A stretch of 37,088 nt of DNA from an uncultured Prevotella sp. (GTDB lineage: Bacteria; Bacteroidota; Bacteroidia; Bacteroidales; Bacteroidaceae), in assembly GCA_946548085.1 (NCBI GenBank), contig CAMNPN010000050.1:1-37088 (forward strand), in the 5' to 3' direction. This document shows, piece by piece, positions 1 through 8,300 of the stretch (within the stretch, counting starts at the first letter, position 1; each line of letters opens with the position of its first letter). The notes under the pieces were generated by a model. That model had not been told where the DNA came from, made no database searches, and saw nothing but the letters and a program-made list of their open reading frames with translations. The position numbers were made by a program, and so were the translations under genes.

Positions 1-111
1 GATAGCGGGTAGGGCAGCACGGTTGACGGTACCTTCGGCCGTCATGGCATCCTTACCCACATTACGGGTGTCTGGCACTTGCTTGGCCAGAACAACAATC
101 TTTAAAGCCAT
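1..111 (-). CDS. etfB: Electron transfer flavoprotein subunit beta, N-terminal part
   Basis: The 37 codons present read MALKIVVLAKQVPDTRNVGK and then AMTAEGTVNRAALPAI, the conserved N-terminus of the EtfB/FixA family. EtfB pairs with EtfA to carry electrons from acyl-CoA or similar dehydrogenases in the cytoplasm. The rest of the gene lies beyond the window edge, so FAD/AMP-site residues and an adjacent etfA cannot be checked. The start is the only ATG downstream of a good -7 box. It is transcribed away from the lipoprotein operon that ends at 276. Confidence 0.9.
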   Translation of the reverse strand, partial: MALKIVVLAKQVPDTRNVGKDAMTAEGTVNRAALPAI

Positions 112-174
112 AATTAATATTAATAATGTGTATCCTAAAATCCGATTCTCGGGTAATTTATTAAAAATCGCCCG

Positions 175-206
175 CAAAGGTACGATATTTTGCGCACACA
201 GCAAAA
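175..206 (-). promoter_or_regulatory. Bacteroidetes-type promoter of etfB
   Basis: On the minus strand a -7 box TACCTTTG (175-182) lies 19 nt downstream of TTTTG (202-206), matching the TAnnTTTG / TTTG promoter of the Bacteroidetes primary sigma factor. The leader to the ATG at 111 is about 60 nt. Confidence 0.75.
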
Positions 207-210
207 TAAA

Positions 211-257
211 TTGCACAAAATCGACTAATTTGTGCACACATTAGCCGATTTGTGCAA
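211..257. repeat. Inverted repeat between etfB and the lipoprotein operon
   Basis: The arms at 211-228 and 241-257 are near-perfect inverted copies (TTGCACAAAATCGACTAA against TTGCACAAATCGGCTAA), with the 8-nt palindrome TGTGCACA in the loop. It sits just downstream of the lipoprotein operon and just upstream of the etfB -33 box. It could be the operon's terminator hairpin, without a clear T-run, or an operator for etfB. The repeated TTGTGCA motif favours a protein-binding site, but this is inference. Confidence 0.5.
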
Positions 258-275
258 CTATTGTTCGCTTATTTT

Positions 276-1790
276 CTACTCTTCAATCTCTGTGAAGTAG
301 GACATCAAGGTTTCTGCCTTAGGCAGTTTGTCGAGATACGACTGGCCTACCTCCTTGGACACCTCTTTGTCGTTGAGCATGCATTCGCTCAGTTCACCGT
401 AGATCTGCAGGGCGAAGAGCTTCCACAGCTGTTTGCCGTCCTTGAAGGCGTAGACGATTGTCTGGTATGAGGGTCCGCCCGCCGAACCAGATAGTTTGAG
501 GTAACTGATTCCGTCTTTTTCGCATGTGGCAGGTTTCTGGTGGTCGTTCTCTACGTCGACGAGACGGAACTTTCCATCCTTGCGGATAAAGAAGGCTCCG
601 TTCTTGTCTACACTGTCGCGCATCCATATCCACTCGTTATCGTAGTCGATATAGCAGTGAGCCCACTTCGTCAGTGTGATGTCCTTATGGCCGTGTGGGT
701 CGTCGGCGAGATAAAGCCGGCGCATCTCGGCGATGTCTTTCTTCCAAACAGGGATCTGCTCGTCGATGAGGTTGTGGTAGGTCTCGTAGGTATGCTGGAT
801 GAGCTGTCCGCTGCGCAGGTAGAACATACCCACGGCAGAACTCTCGGGGGCGTCGCGGCCGAAGCAGAGCTCCAGGCCCTTGGGACCCTCAAAGGCAGCC
901 ATGATGTAGCAGCCCACGTACTCGCCTCCGTCGTCGGCATTCCATGAGGGACCGTACTCCTCGTCGTAATAGCCTATTACCTCATGGTCATAGACCTTGT
1001 CGCCACAGATGAGCACGTCGAGGGCGAGGGCCGAACGGCGGTCTTTGGCGTAAGGGTCTTTGGGCGCATTCTTATATTCGCCCTTGAACTGCAGCGTTCC
1101 CCATACGATGCTGTCGCCGATGGTGGCCGTCAGTTGCTGGCGCTCCACCTCCATGCCATATTTCTTCGCCAACTGTTTGACGGCAAAATCGGGCAGGGTT
1201 TTGGGATTGTTATACTCCGACTCAACAGTTTTGACGGTCAGCAGGCGGCGCGACTTGAGGTAGCTGTCGGTGACGATGACCGTGCCGCACTCGTAGTAGC
1301 CGTATTCATTGATTTTCCTGTCCTTGGGGTTGGCAAAGTCGAAACGGGCACAGAGCGAGGGAATCTCCGTGCGGTGAACCTCGCCGATGCTGGGTGTGTT
1401 GCCGTCGGGATCCTTGAGCACCTCGTCGACATACTTGATCTTGACGAACTTGTCGTCCATGAGCATGTTGGTGTACTGGGCCTTATTACGACGGAACATT
1501 TCCTGCAGGGCCCAGCGCTGGTGCGACTCCTCAAAGTATTCATCGTCGTCACCCGACTTCTGAGGCTCCTCGAGTGGCGACCAGTAGAGCACCTGCATCG
1601 ACTGCCCGTCGTTGCGCATCAGGAACATGGGCATCGGGGTGGTGTCGTTCTCCTCGATGATGCTGTCGATGACGGCTACCATAGAGTCTTTCTCGTTCGA
1701 GGCTTCTGTCTTGCCTTTGCTGTTGCAGCCCATGGTGAGTACCAGGGCTGAGAGGGCCGCGATGGCCACGGGTTTCATTTTATTCTGCAT
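276..1790 (-). CDS. Predicted lipoprotein of unknown function
   Basis: This is a 504-aa protein with a lipoprotein signal peptide: MKPVAIAALSALVLTMGC gives a lipobox with Cys at residue 22, followed by a Lys/Glu/Ser-rich spacer. It is therefore predicted to be membrane-anchored outside the cytoplasm. I do not recognise the rest. It is acidic and aromatic-rich, has no visible enzyme motif, and ends with YFTEIEE. It is the last gene of the minus-strand operon. Its first ATG overlaps the stop of the upstream gene within ATGCAGAATAA. The next ATG, 12 nt further in, gives a more standard signal peptide, so either start is possible. The upstream ATG is kept because the same overlap must be used by the gene starting at 7329. 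Confidence 0.8.
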   Translation of the reverse strand: MQNKMKPVAIAALSALVLTMGCNSKGKTEASNEKDSMVAVIDSIIEENDTTPMPMFLMRNDGQSMQVLYWSPLEEPQKSGDDDEYFEESHQRWALQEMFRRNKAQYTNMLMDDKFVKIKYVDEVLKDPDGNTPSIGEVHRTEIPSLCARFDFANPKDRKINEYGYYECGTVIVTDSYLKSRRLLTVKTVESEYNNPKTLPDFAVKQLAKKYGMEVERQQLTATIGDSIVWGTLQFKGEYKNAPKDPYAKDRRSALALDVLICGDKVYDHEVIGYYDEEYGPSWNADDGGEYVGCYIMAAFEGPKGLELCFGRDAPESSAVGMFYLRSGQLIQHTYETYHNLIDEQIPVWKKDIAEMRRLYLADDPHGHKDITLTKWAHCYIDYDNEWIWMRDSVDKNGAFFIRKDGKFRLVDVENDHQKPATCEKDGISYLKLSGSAGGPSYQTIVYAFKDGKQLWKLFALQIYGELSECMLNDKEVSKEVGQSYLDKLPKAETLMSYFTEIEE

Positions 1791-2874
1791 AGTCGGAGAG
1801 GTTTGGTTTGCGTGGGATGTCTATTTCGTGCCACTTGGCGTAGAGGTCTTTCGGCTCGCCCAGTGCCTTGTAGAGCTTTTGACCCTCGTCGGTGGGAATC
1901 TCCTTGCCGTCCTTCTCCCATCCTTCTTCGGAGAGCTCGCCGTCCATGCCATACTGCGTCATGTTGTTGAGCGTGTAGTCGAGACGGCTGTTCTTGAGCA
2001 CCGCGATGGTGGCCATGTGACAGCCAGTGCCGCAACCGCCACTCGCCTGGATGGCACCGGGGAAGAAGGAGAAGGGTGTGCGCCAGTTGGCATCGAGAAG
2101 AACGTGGGGTGTCTCGTCGGCGAGCGAGAAGATGATCTCGTATTTTTCGCCATTGCGCACCCAGAGTTCAGCCTTGCCGTCGTGGTCGACATCGATGTGG
2201 GCATACTCCAGGATTTCGATGCTGCTGTAGCCGTCGAGCAAAGGCTCTGCCTGCTTGATGAGGCTGTCGTAGATCTTGGCGATGTTGAACTGCTTGTCGG
2301 TCTTGTACTCCCAGGCATAGTCCTTCAGACTCGACAACAAGTCGATGCCTCCGTCTTTCTCGAAGATGATGTTGGCCACGCGCCACTGTCCGTCCTCCAC
2401 GCGCATCAGCCAGCGCATGGGGATGCCCTCGGTGGTGACGGCATCCTTCACCAGGAATTTCACGTCAGCCGTGCCGTTGGGCAGTATCTCCACCTTGACG
2501 CTGTCGGCACTCACTTTTCCCTCGTAGCAGTCGTAAACCCAAGGGTTGAGGGGCCCCTCGTCGCCGAAGTCGAAGAAACCGCCGCACTCGCAGTCTCTGT
2601 CCACCTCGGCAGCATCGTTGCGCACCTGCTGCCACTCACGGGTGCCGAAGCGCTCGTCGAGTGTGGGCATGCCCTCCTTATAGTTCTGCCGCTGGTAGTT
2701 CCAGTAGGCGTAGACGGAGTCCACCTGGCTGGCGACAGCCTTGACAGTGTTGAGGGTATCAGGCACTTCGAATACTTGCGTGGAGTCGGCATCCGCGGGA
2801 GCCGCATTGTTGGTCTTGTTGCCGCAGGCTGTCCACGTCAGGGCTGCGACGGCCAGAATCATCAGTTTCTTCAT
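1780..2874 (-). CDS. Predicted lipoprotein, DUF3828/NTF2-like
   Basis: This 364-aa protein begins MKKLMILAVAALTWTACG, a clear lipoprotein signal with Cys at residue 17, then an Ala/Asp-rich linker. The middle (about residues 40-170) has a pattern seen in other proteins of this operon: a variable helical start, paired strands around DSVKVEILPNGTADVKFLV, and a closing VEDGQWRVANII strand. This resembles the NTF2-like DUF3828 fold, but I infer that from pattern only. The second half carries DHDGKAELWVRNGEKYEI, an Asp-rich FG-GAP-like calcium-binding motif. It ends LSDYAE, a tail shared with the gene ending at 7319. Its stop overlaps the next start, implying translational coupling. Confidence 0.8.
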   Translation of the reverse strand: MKKLMILAVAALTWTACGNKTNNAAPADADSTQVFEVPDTLNTVKAVASQVDSVYAYWNYQRQNYKEGMPTLDERFGTREWQQVRNDAAEVDRDCECGGFFDFGDEGPLNPWVYDCYEGKVSADSVKVEILPNGTADVKFLVKDAVTTEGIPMRWLMRVEDGQWRVANIIFEKDGGIDLLSSLKDYAWEYKTDKQFNIAKIYDSLIKQAEPLLDGYSSIEILEYAHIDVDHDGKAELWVRNGEKYEIIFSLADETPHVLLDANWRTPFSFFPGAIQASGGCGTGCHMATIAVLKNSRLDYTLNNMTQYGMDGELSEEGWEKDGKEIPTDEGQKLYKALGEPKDLYAKWHEIDIPRKPNLSDYAE

Positions 2875-2878
2875 ATCG

Positions 2879-4216
2879 TTATTCTTCTTTCACGTATCGT
2901 TCATCGTCGGGTTTGGCCTCCTCGGCCTTGATGAGTTCGAGATTGAGCATCTCGATCTCGAAGGGCTGTTCCACTTCATCATTCGATGCTGCCGGCTTGT
3001 ACCACGCTCGCTTGGAGAAATAGTCCTGCAGGTCTTTCGACTGGAAGCGATAGCCGTGGCGCGCCAGTATCTCATTGCGCATGATGCGCAGGGTGGACTT
3101 CTTCAGGTGACGGAACTGCCCGTCGTTGAGCAGGATGGTCCATGTGTAGTTGAAGCGGGGGAAATTGTCGCGGGCCCACGACAGTACCTCCTTGCCTTCC
3201 TGACGCTGGTAGACGCCATACGCATCCTCGGCTACCTGGTAGAGGGTCAGGCCGTCGAGCGTGATGACGGCCTCCCAAATACCATCGAGGTGGGTGGCTC
3301 CGCTGATGCGCATGATACCAGTGACGGTGCCGTTGAAGGGGATGTGCTCGTAGGTGGCACAGGCCACACCTTTCTTATAGATGACACCGCTACTGATCTG
3401 CAGGGTGTCGCCATAGCGGTCGGTATAGTAGCCATATAGCTGTATGTCCCACTTGCTCAAGGCTTCTTTCTCACCTTCGAGTCTGGCCTTCCCGTCGAGC
3501 ACGTGCTGTAGCTGTCCTTTCTGGTCGTAAAGACAGAGCAGTTTCGTGTCGTATTTGTCGATGAACTTCACCCGAGGACTCTTGCTGAAGGGGTTGAACC
3601 CGTCGGCCCCCGGCTCGTCACTGAGTGTGTATTCATCCTGCTTGCTATAGTTGGGTGTCAGGCGGAACATCAGTTCCTCACCCTCTGCCATCGCGTTGAA
3701 GGTGATGGTCTTGTCGGCATTCACCTTGGCCGTATAGTCGAGATTGGCAATGTTCCATCGTGAGCCATCCTGAATACCAGGGTCGCTGACGATGAGGTCG
3801 CCTTTTCCCGGCTTCATGGTGTCGATCTTCCAGGCATTGCCCACCCTGACGAGTCCGAAGGTGACGGTGTACTCATAGGTATCTTTGTTGAAGGCAGAAT
3901 GGCATGTGACGCGGTAGGTATTGTCTGCGACATTCTTCACCAGGATTTCCTTCAACTCACCTAAGTCCCAGCCCCCCTCCTGATAGAAGAGCCACATGGC
4001 CAGCCCGTCGCCCGACTCATCGTCGTAGGGAAAGGCATCGTGCAGGTATTTGAGAGCCTTCTGTGTGAGGTGTTTCTTCAAGAAGGCGTTATCAAACCAG
4101 CACTCAGCACCCTCCTGATAGAATCGTTCCAGAAAAGCCTTGCCATCCCCATCTTCTGCATGGACTGCTGCGATGCTGGCAAACATGATAAACATCAGAC
4201 AAATGATTTTCTTCAT
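2879..4216 (-). CDS. Secreted YARHG-domain protein
   Basis: This 445-aa protein has a Sec signal peptide (MKKIICLMFIMFASIAAVHA). An N-terminal domain (about residues 22-140) has the strand pattern of the DUF3828-like neighbours, ending in VGNAWKIDTMKPG. The C-terminal part has a YARHG domain: IMRNEILARHGYRFQSKDLQ followed by DYFSKRAWYKP. YARHG is an extracellular module of unknown ligand found in many Gram-negative surface proteins and lipoproteins. The gene lies 4 nt upstream of the next lipoprotein gene in the operon. A second YARHG protein is encoded at 9647-11209. Molecular function is unknown. Confidence 0.82.
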   Translation of the reverse strand: MKKIICLMFIMFASIAAVHAEDGDGKAFLERFYQEGAECWFDNAFLKKHLTQKALKYLHDAFPYDDESGDGLAMWLFYQEGGWDLGELKEILVKNVADNTYRVTCHSAFNKDTYEYTVTFGLVRVGNAWKIDTMKPGKGDLIVSDPGIQDGSRWNIANLDYTAKVNADKTITFNAMAEGEELMFRLTPNYSKQDEYTLSDEPGADGFNPFSKSPRVKFIDKYDTKLLCLYDQKGQLQHVLDGKARLEGEKEALSKWDIQLYGYYTDRYGDTLQISSGVIYKKGVACATYEHIPFNGTVTGIMRISGATHLDGIWEAVITLDGLTLYQVAEDAYGVYQRQEGKEVLSWARDNFPRFNYTWTILLNDGQFRHLKKSTLRIMRNEILARHGYRFQSKDLQDYFSKRAWYKPAASNDEVEQPFEIEMLNLELIKAEEAKPDDERYVKEE

Positions 4217-4225
4217 ATCTACACC

Positions 4226-5287
4226 TTATTCTATATATTTCTCCATCTTCGTCAACATACTGTCCGACGGGTCATGGCTCTTCTTCAAGATATCGTGGAT
4301 ACGCCATTGTCCCTTCTCATATTCCATAGAAAGAATTACTTTCTGACTCATTCCCGTCTCTTTTTCTTTCAGTTTGACGATGGCCTCTGCCGTGTCGCCA
4401 GTCGTCAGTTCCACCTTGACACTCTCTACCACCAACGGTGTCTCAAGACCACAGGACCAGTGGGCATCGTCGATGAAGAAGCAGTTCTCTGTGGATGTTT
4501 GCTGTTCGTCTTTCTTATTCACCTTATCGTAGACCTCGTTCCAGTATGCCGTGTAATACTGTTTATCGAGGTCGAAGGGGGACAGTTTCGAACCCTGAGC
4601 GAAGGTCTTGTTGACGGCGTCGTAATATCCCTTGATGGCCTTCTCTACTGCCTCTTCCGTCCAGTCCTCTTCAGGGGCAACCATCACCTCTCCTTCCTGA
4701 ATGCCAAGATAGCGCTTCATCCAGTCGAGATAGTTGCCTTCGGGGAAAGCCTCTGCATCAATCCAGTTGTGGATCTTCCACTGACCATTCTCAAGTAGCA
4801 TCACAAGGTACTGACGGGCCTTTCTGCCCTGTTTGTCTGTCAGTCGGAACTTTGTCTCTATCCTCCCTTTCTGGATAAACTCCACGGTTACGGAGTCCAC
4901 CTTCTCCGCCACTCCGATGCCGGGGAACCAGCGCCAGCCTTCATCACTGAAAGACTCTTCGGGATTGGTGGCTTTGCCAGATTTCTCAAAGACCTCACCC
5001 TCCAGACGGTTGAACTCCTCTGAACAGAAGAGTTTGTCGAGTTGGCGTATGTTGATACCATCGTCTGTGGTATCCATCTCGCGCAGTTTGGCATAGACGG
5101 CCTGCAATTGAGCCTCAACAGCCAACTGGAGGTCTGCTCCAGACACATCTGCCGAAACAATGTCGGATGACTGGTGCTCACCATCTCCTTGCATTGTAGA
5201 GTCTGAGCCGGCAGTGTCTCCTGCCGTCCTATTGCCACAGGCAATCAACATGGCTACAGCCAGTCCTAATAGAAATAGTCTTTTCAT
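4226..5287 (-). CDS. Predicted lipoprotein with two tandem DUF3828-like domains
   Basis: From ATG 5287 the protein begins MKRLFLLGLAVAMLIACG, a good lipoprotein signal with lipobox Cys 17. The mature part appears to contain the same fold twice. The first copy ends LLENGQWKIHNW and the second ends YEKGQWRIHDI, each preceded by a DSVTVEF or ESVKVEL strand pair. This pattern is NTF2-like, as in DUF3828. The frame is open upstream to 5359, but those codons are the remnant of a deleted gene (see 5304-5359). An ATG at 5314, overlapping that remnant's stop, is an alternative start. The role is unknown. Confidence 0.8.
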   Translation of the reverse strand: MKRLFLLGLAVAMLIACGNRTAGDTAGSDSTMQGDGEHQSSDIVSADVSGADLQLAVEAQLQAVYAKLREMDTTDDGINIRQLDKLFCSEEFNRLEGEVFEKSGKATNPEESFSDEGWRWFPGIGVAEKVDSVTVEFIQKGRIETKFRLTDKQGRKARQYLVMLLENGQWKIHNWIDAEAFPEGNYLDWMKRYLGIQEGEVMVAPEEDWTEEAVEKAIKGYYDAVNKTFAQGSKLSPFDLDKQYYTAYWNEVYDKVNKKDEQQTSTENCFFIDDAHWSCGLETPLVVESVKVELTTGDTAEAIVKLKEKETGMSQKVILSMEYEKGQWRIHDILKKSHDPSDSMLTKMEKYIE

Positions 5288-5303
5288 ATATCTGATTAAA
5301 TTG

Positions 5304-5359
5304 TTACTCTGCATAGTCCATGTCAGTACGGCGAAAGCCGAAATCAGAAGTTTCTTCAT
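5304..5359 (-). pseudogene. Deletion scar of a lipoprotein paralogue
   Basis: An ATG with a good signal-peptide start (MKKLLISAFAVLTWT) matches the start of the lipoprotein at 2874 (MKKLMILAVAALTWTAC), but the lipobox Cys and mature protein are missing. After TGGAC the sequence passes directly into TATGCAGAGTAA. Read one frame over this is DYAE-stop, the tail of the lipoproteins ending at 1780 and 7319. The simplest reading is an internal deletion that joined the 5' end and 3' end of one paralogue. GAC is present at the junction on both sides, so short homology may have helped. The fused frame runs into the next gene. Confidence 0.65.
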
Positions 5360-5373
5360 ATATACCTTATTAT

Positions 5374-6108
5374 TTATTCCCTTTCAATCTCACCCGTACG
5401 TCGGAGGAACTTGCCATCGATATTGTAGACGCGCTTGAAGGAGTAGCGCCCATCATCGTCGTAGCCGTAGGAGGCGACGGTGATTTCCTCCTTCTCCCAG
5501 TCGAGATCCTGCACACCTTCCGTAGAAGGCAACTGCTTGACGGTATGCGCATCAGTGTCGATGATATACGTCCAGTAGTTCCTTCCGTCGGGACATCCCT
5601 CCACGATGACCTTGCTCACGTCGCCTGGTGCTATCCACGCCCTCTCAGCCGTTGCTATCAGTTGCAGCTCGGTGCTGGCAGCGTCAGGGTCCTTGCCCTT
5701 CATCTGCTCCCAGATAGGTGCCGTCGTGGGGTTGGTCTGACAGACTTTCTTCACGGTACCCGTGCGCTCGTCGGCCAGCCATACGCTATAGATAGCGTCG
5801 AAGGCACCCTCCTCGCTCTCGGCACTCTCCTTGTTGATATAGACGGCAAACTGCATGTGGCTGTCCTTCCGCTCTGCTGTCTTGGGCATCTCACTGATAT
5901 CCATCACTTCCTGCTGATAGGGGGCCATGCCTTGTTCCTCGCCAGTAGGCTCTCCCTCTTCGAGCGTATCTGCGGCCAGCCCGACTTGCTGCGTGCTGTC
6001 CGTCTTTGTCGAGTCGGCGTGGCCCACCATACCTGGGCCGTCCATTTTCTGGAAACGGCATCCGGTCATTACCAATGCCGAGAGTGCAAATAATAACAGT
6101 TTCTTCAT
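5374..6108 (-). CDS. Predicted lipoprotein of unknown function
   Basis: This 244-aa protein begins MKKLLLFALSALVMTGCRF, a lipoprotein signal with Cys at residue 17, followed by a Gly/Asp/Thr-rich linker to about residue 75. The remaining domain (about 80-244) is a mix of short strands with AVYINKES, YWTYIIDTDAHTVKQLP and RVYNIDGKFLRRTGEI. I recognise no family. It is shorter than its operon neighbours and lacks the YARHG and DUF3828-like signatures. The ATG follows the tandem repeat at 6114-6153. Confidence 0.78.
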   Translation of the reverse strand: MKKLLLFALSALVMTGCRFQKMDGPGMVGHADSTKTDSTQQVGLAADTLEEGEPTGEEQGMAPYQQEVMDISEMPKTAERKDSHMQFAVYINKESAESEEGAFDAIYSVWLADERTGTVKKVCQTNPTTAPIWEQMKGKDPDAASTELQLIATAERAWIAPGDVSKVIVEGCPDGRNYWTYIIDTDAHTVKQLPSTEGVQDLDWEKEEITVASYGYDDDGRYSFKRVYNIDGKFLRRTGEIERE

Positions 6109-6113
6109 ATCTC

Positions 6114-6153
6114 CAATCCTTCAATTTTTCAATTCTTCAATTCTTCAATCCTT
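6114..6153. repeat. Five tandem 8-nt units
   Basis: Five consecutive 8-nt units of the form CAATTCTT (variants CAATCCTT and CAATTTTT) fill the gap between two lipoprotein genes. The last one overlaps the stop of the upstream gene. Short tandem arrays like this recur between genes in this window (32037-32071, 19207-19260). Confidence 0.8.
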
Positions 6154-7329
6154 TACAAACTTGCTGCCATTCCAGGTGAAGCGCCTGGCAATCTTGCCAG
6201 ACGGCATGTGACTGTTGATGACAAACGTTTTTCCCTGACGGGGGAGTTCGTGTGTCACACCAGTGCAGCCGGGAAGTATTTCGAAATCGAGTCCGAGTTC
6301 TGGGCCGTAGGCTATCTTCAACTTGCGTGTGGCATTGTCATACATGTAGAAGTTGACACCCGTGGTCTCTGTCATGACGGGCTGTCCTGCCTGGAAGCAG
6401 TCGATGCTCACGGCTAAGAGTTTATGTTTCCCGTCGGCACAGTTCCAGTAGCAGCACTCCACGACCTGACGACTCTCGTCGTCTTTCGACTCGTAGCCCA
6501 TGTAGCCATTGCGCACGTCGACGATGATCTCATCGCCAGGCATCTGCTTCATACCGTTACGATACAGATTCCAGCTCTGCCGCACACCACCAAAGCCCTC
6601 ACCCGTATCCTCCTGTGAGAGGATGGCCGAGACGAAGTCCTTGATATTAGGCTGCGCTCCCTTCGCCTTGACCACGATACCTGTGTCAGTATCATCAACA
6701 ACCTCTGTCTTTGAGAAGACGGGCTTCGTGCCGTTCCAAGTAAAGATGTGGCGTAGATGTCCCTTCTCATTGTATTCGTCGAGAATGAGGTTTTTCCCCT
6801 GCTTCGGCAAATTGCAGAAGTAGGGTTTTTCGACAGTCCATTTCCTGAAGTCTGATAGGATACCGGGCTCAGGGATGAGGGCTTTCTTCTGCGGGTCGTA
6901 GTCGTAGAAGCACACGAACTCGATGAAGGGGTCGGTGGGATTGCCTAAGCACACAGCCAGCAGTTTGTGACCATTGGGACGATTCCAGTAGCAGGCCGAC
7001 ATATACTCGCCGTCAGTGCCCGCATCGCTGACCTCGGCATAGCCGTTCTTGGCGTCGATGATTACTTTGAGTGCTGTCTCTTCGTCGAGCACCACCTTCG
7101 ACAGGCCCTTCTCCATCGCATCCCTCACGCTGGACACCATCCAGGTGGGCCATGTCTGATCGAAGCGCTCCAGCATGACACCGAAACTGCCGTTTGCTAC
7201 ATTATTGATGGTCTTGGTCTTCCAGCCCTTCTCGATATCCTCGAGGCCTAAAGGGTCCTGAGCCAAGACAGTACTCACTGACAAACAGCCTGTCAAGAGT
7301 AATACGAATGATAATAACTTATTCTGCAT
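6145..7329 (-). CDS. Secreted protein with an internal duplication
   Basis: From ATG 7329 this is a 394-aa protein with signal peptide MQNKLLSFVLLLTGCLSVST and a likely cleavage after VLAQ. The mature part is a tandem duplication. The first half has IIDAKNGYAEV, ACYWNRPNGHKLLAVCL, LPKQGKNLIL and HIFTWNGTKPVF. The second half repeats these as IVDVRNGYMGY, CCYWNCADGKHKLLAVSI, LPRQGKTFVI and RRFTWNGSKFV. I do not recognise the family, and no catalytic motif stands out. The frame is open upstream to 7398, but the ATG inside the ATGCAGAATAA stop/start overlap with the previous gene is the first that yields a signal peptide. Confidence 0.78.
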   Translation of the reverse strand: MQNKLLSFVLLLTGCLSVSTVLAQDPLGLEDIEKGWKTKTINNVANGSFGVMLERFDQTWPTWMVSSVRDAMEKGLSKVVLDEETALKVIIDAKNGYAEVSDAGTDGEYMSACYWNRPNGHKLLAVCLGNPTDPFIEFVCFYDYDPQKKALIPEPGILSDFRKWTVEKPYFCNLPKQGKNLILDEYNEKGHLRHIFTWNGTKPVFSKTEVVDDTDTGIVVKAKGAQPNIKDFVSAILSQEDTGEGFGGVRQSWNLYRNGMKQMPGDEIIVDVRNGYMGYESKDDESRQVVECCYWNCADGKHKLLAVSIDCFQAGQPVMTETTGVNFYMYDNATRKLKIAYGPELGLDFEILPGCTGVTHELPRQGKTFVINSHMPSGKIARRFTWNGSKFVKD

Positions 7330-8287
7330 AGTCTGAAAGATTTTTCTTAACACCGTCACGATACATGAAGTAGCCCTTGCGCAGGGTGATAGGACCATCG
7401 TATTCCTTGCTGGCCTGCGGATGCTTGATGCGCAGTGAACCAGTCAGGTCGCCCTGTCCGTTGAACTTGACGAAGAGTCTGAGATCGCGGATATCCTCAT
7501 GCTTCTCATAGTCATACTCATTCTCGGTGACTTCGAGTTGCTCGCCGTTAAAAGTGACGTCGGTCTTGTCGAAGCCATACTGACGGTAGACGTTACACTC
7601 CTTCACTTTCAGCCCCTTGTCTGTCATCACCAGTGTCAGCAGCAGTTCAGGACAGTTTTCGCCCACCCAGCCCCATTCGCCGACGAGCGCCTTGGCCTTC
7701 TCGCGGACCTTCAGACCATCGCTGATGACACGACGGAAGTAGTCCTGGTCGGTCTCCGGGGCTTCGCTGGCGCCAAACTCGTCGATGTACCAGTCGCCGC
7801 GCTCATAGAGCAGTGAGAGCGACAGGTCGTTCGCATTGCCGCAGTTGATGATCTCCATCTCAGCCGTAGCGGTGGAGTCGGTGATGTCGCTGACCTCCCG
7901 TATCTTGTAGTGCCAGTCCTTAGAGTAGTCCTGTCCGCACACCCAGTGGTCGTAGTCGAAGAGGATATCCCCCGTCTCGTTGGTGATTTCGAGTGCCTGC
8001 TTCATCAGACTGTAATAGCGCGAGGAGCAGTAGGCACTGTCGAGGTTGAAGACGGAGCTGATATAGGTGCGGTTGTCTTCGGTCTCGGCAGCGATCATCT
8101 GCCTGATATGACCGTAGATGGTGTCAAGACGTTGACGGATATAGGCCTCGCTGTGCTTGTCGATGCCGGCATCGACGGCGGCGACAGCCGTTGAGTCGCT
8201 GCTGTCAGCAGGGGCCGTCTGTCCCTTCTGCTTACAACCTGCCATCACGGCGACCAGGCACAGTGCCCAAAGGCATAATTTCTTCAT
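7319..8287 (-). CDS. Predicted lipoprotein, DUF3828-like N-terminal domain
   Basis: This 322-aa protein begins MKKLCLWALCLVAVMAGCK, a lipoprotein signal (Cys 18), followed by an Ala/Asp/Ser linker. Residues about 45-165 resemble the DUF3828-like domains of the neighbours: YIRQRLDTIYGHIRQM, a LDSAYCSSRYY segment, DSTATAEMEI, and the closing strand LLYERGDWYIDEFG. The C-terminal half (about 180-322) contains VKVKECNVYRQYG-type strands and ends LSDYAE, the tail shared with the gene at 1780 and with the scar at 5304. Function is unknown. The stop overlaps the next start by 11 nt. Confidence 0.78.
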   Translation of the reverse strand: MKKLCLWALCLVAVMAGCKQKGQTAPADSSDSTAVAAVDAGIDKHSEAYIRQRLDTIYGHIRQMIAAETEDNRTYISSVFNLDSAYCSSRYYSLMKQALEITNETGDILFDYDHWVCGQDYSKDWHYKIREVSDITDSTATAEMEIINCGNANDLSLSLLYERGDWYIDEFGASEAPETDQDYFRRVISDGLKVREKAKALVGEWGWVGENCPELLLTLVMTDKGLKVKECNVYRQYGFDKTDVTFNGEQLEVTENEYDYEKHEDIRDLRLFVKFNGQGDLTGSLRIKHPQASKEYDGPITLRKGYFMYRDGVKKNLSDYAE

Positions 8288-8300
8288 ATACCCACCTCTT

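Noticed and set aside
1612..2931. Long plus-strand open frames opposite the lipoprotein operon (also 8157-9542, 984-1751)
   Set aside because: They lie antisense to genes with signal peptides and recognised domains, have no export signal or domain of their own, and contain low-quality hydrophobic/His-rich composition typical of shadow frames.
5288..5359. Start of the 4226 lipoprotein at 5359
   Set aside because: This adds a second, broken signal peptide without a lipobox before a complete one; the upstream part is better explained as a deletion scar.
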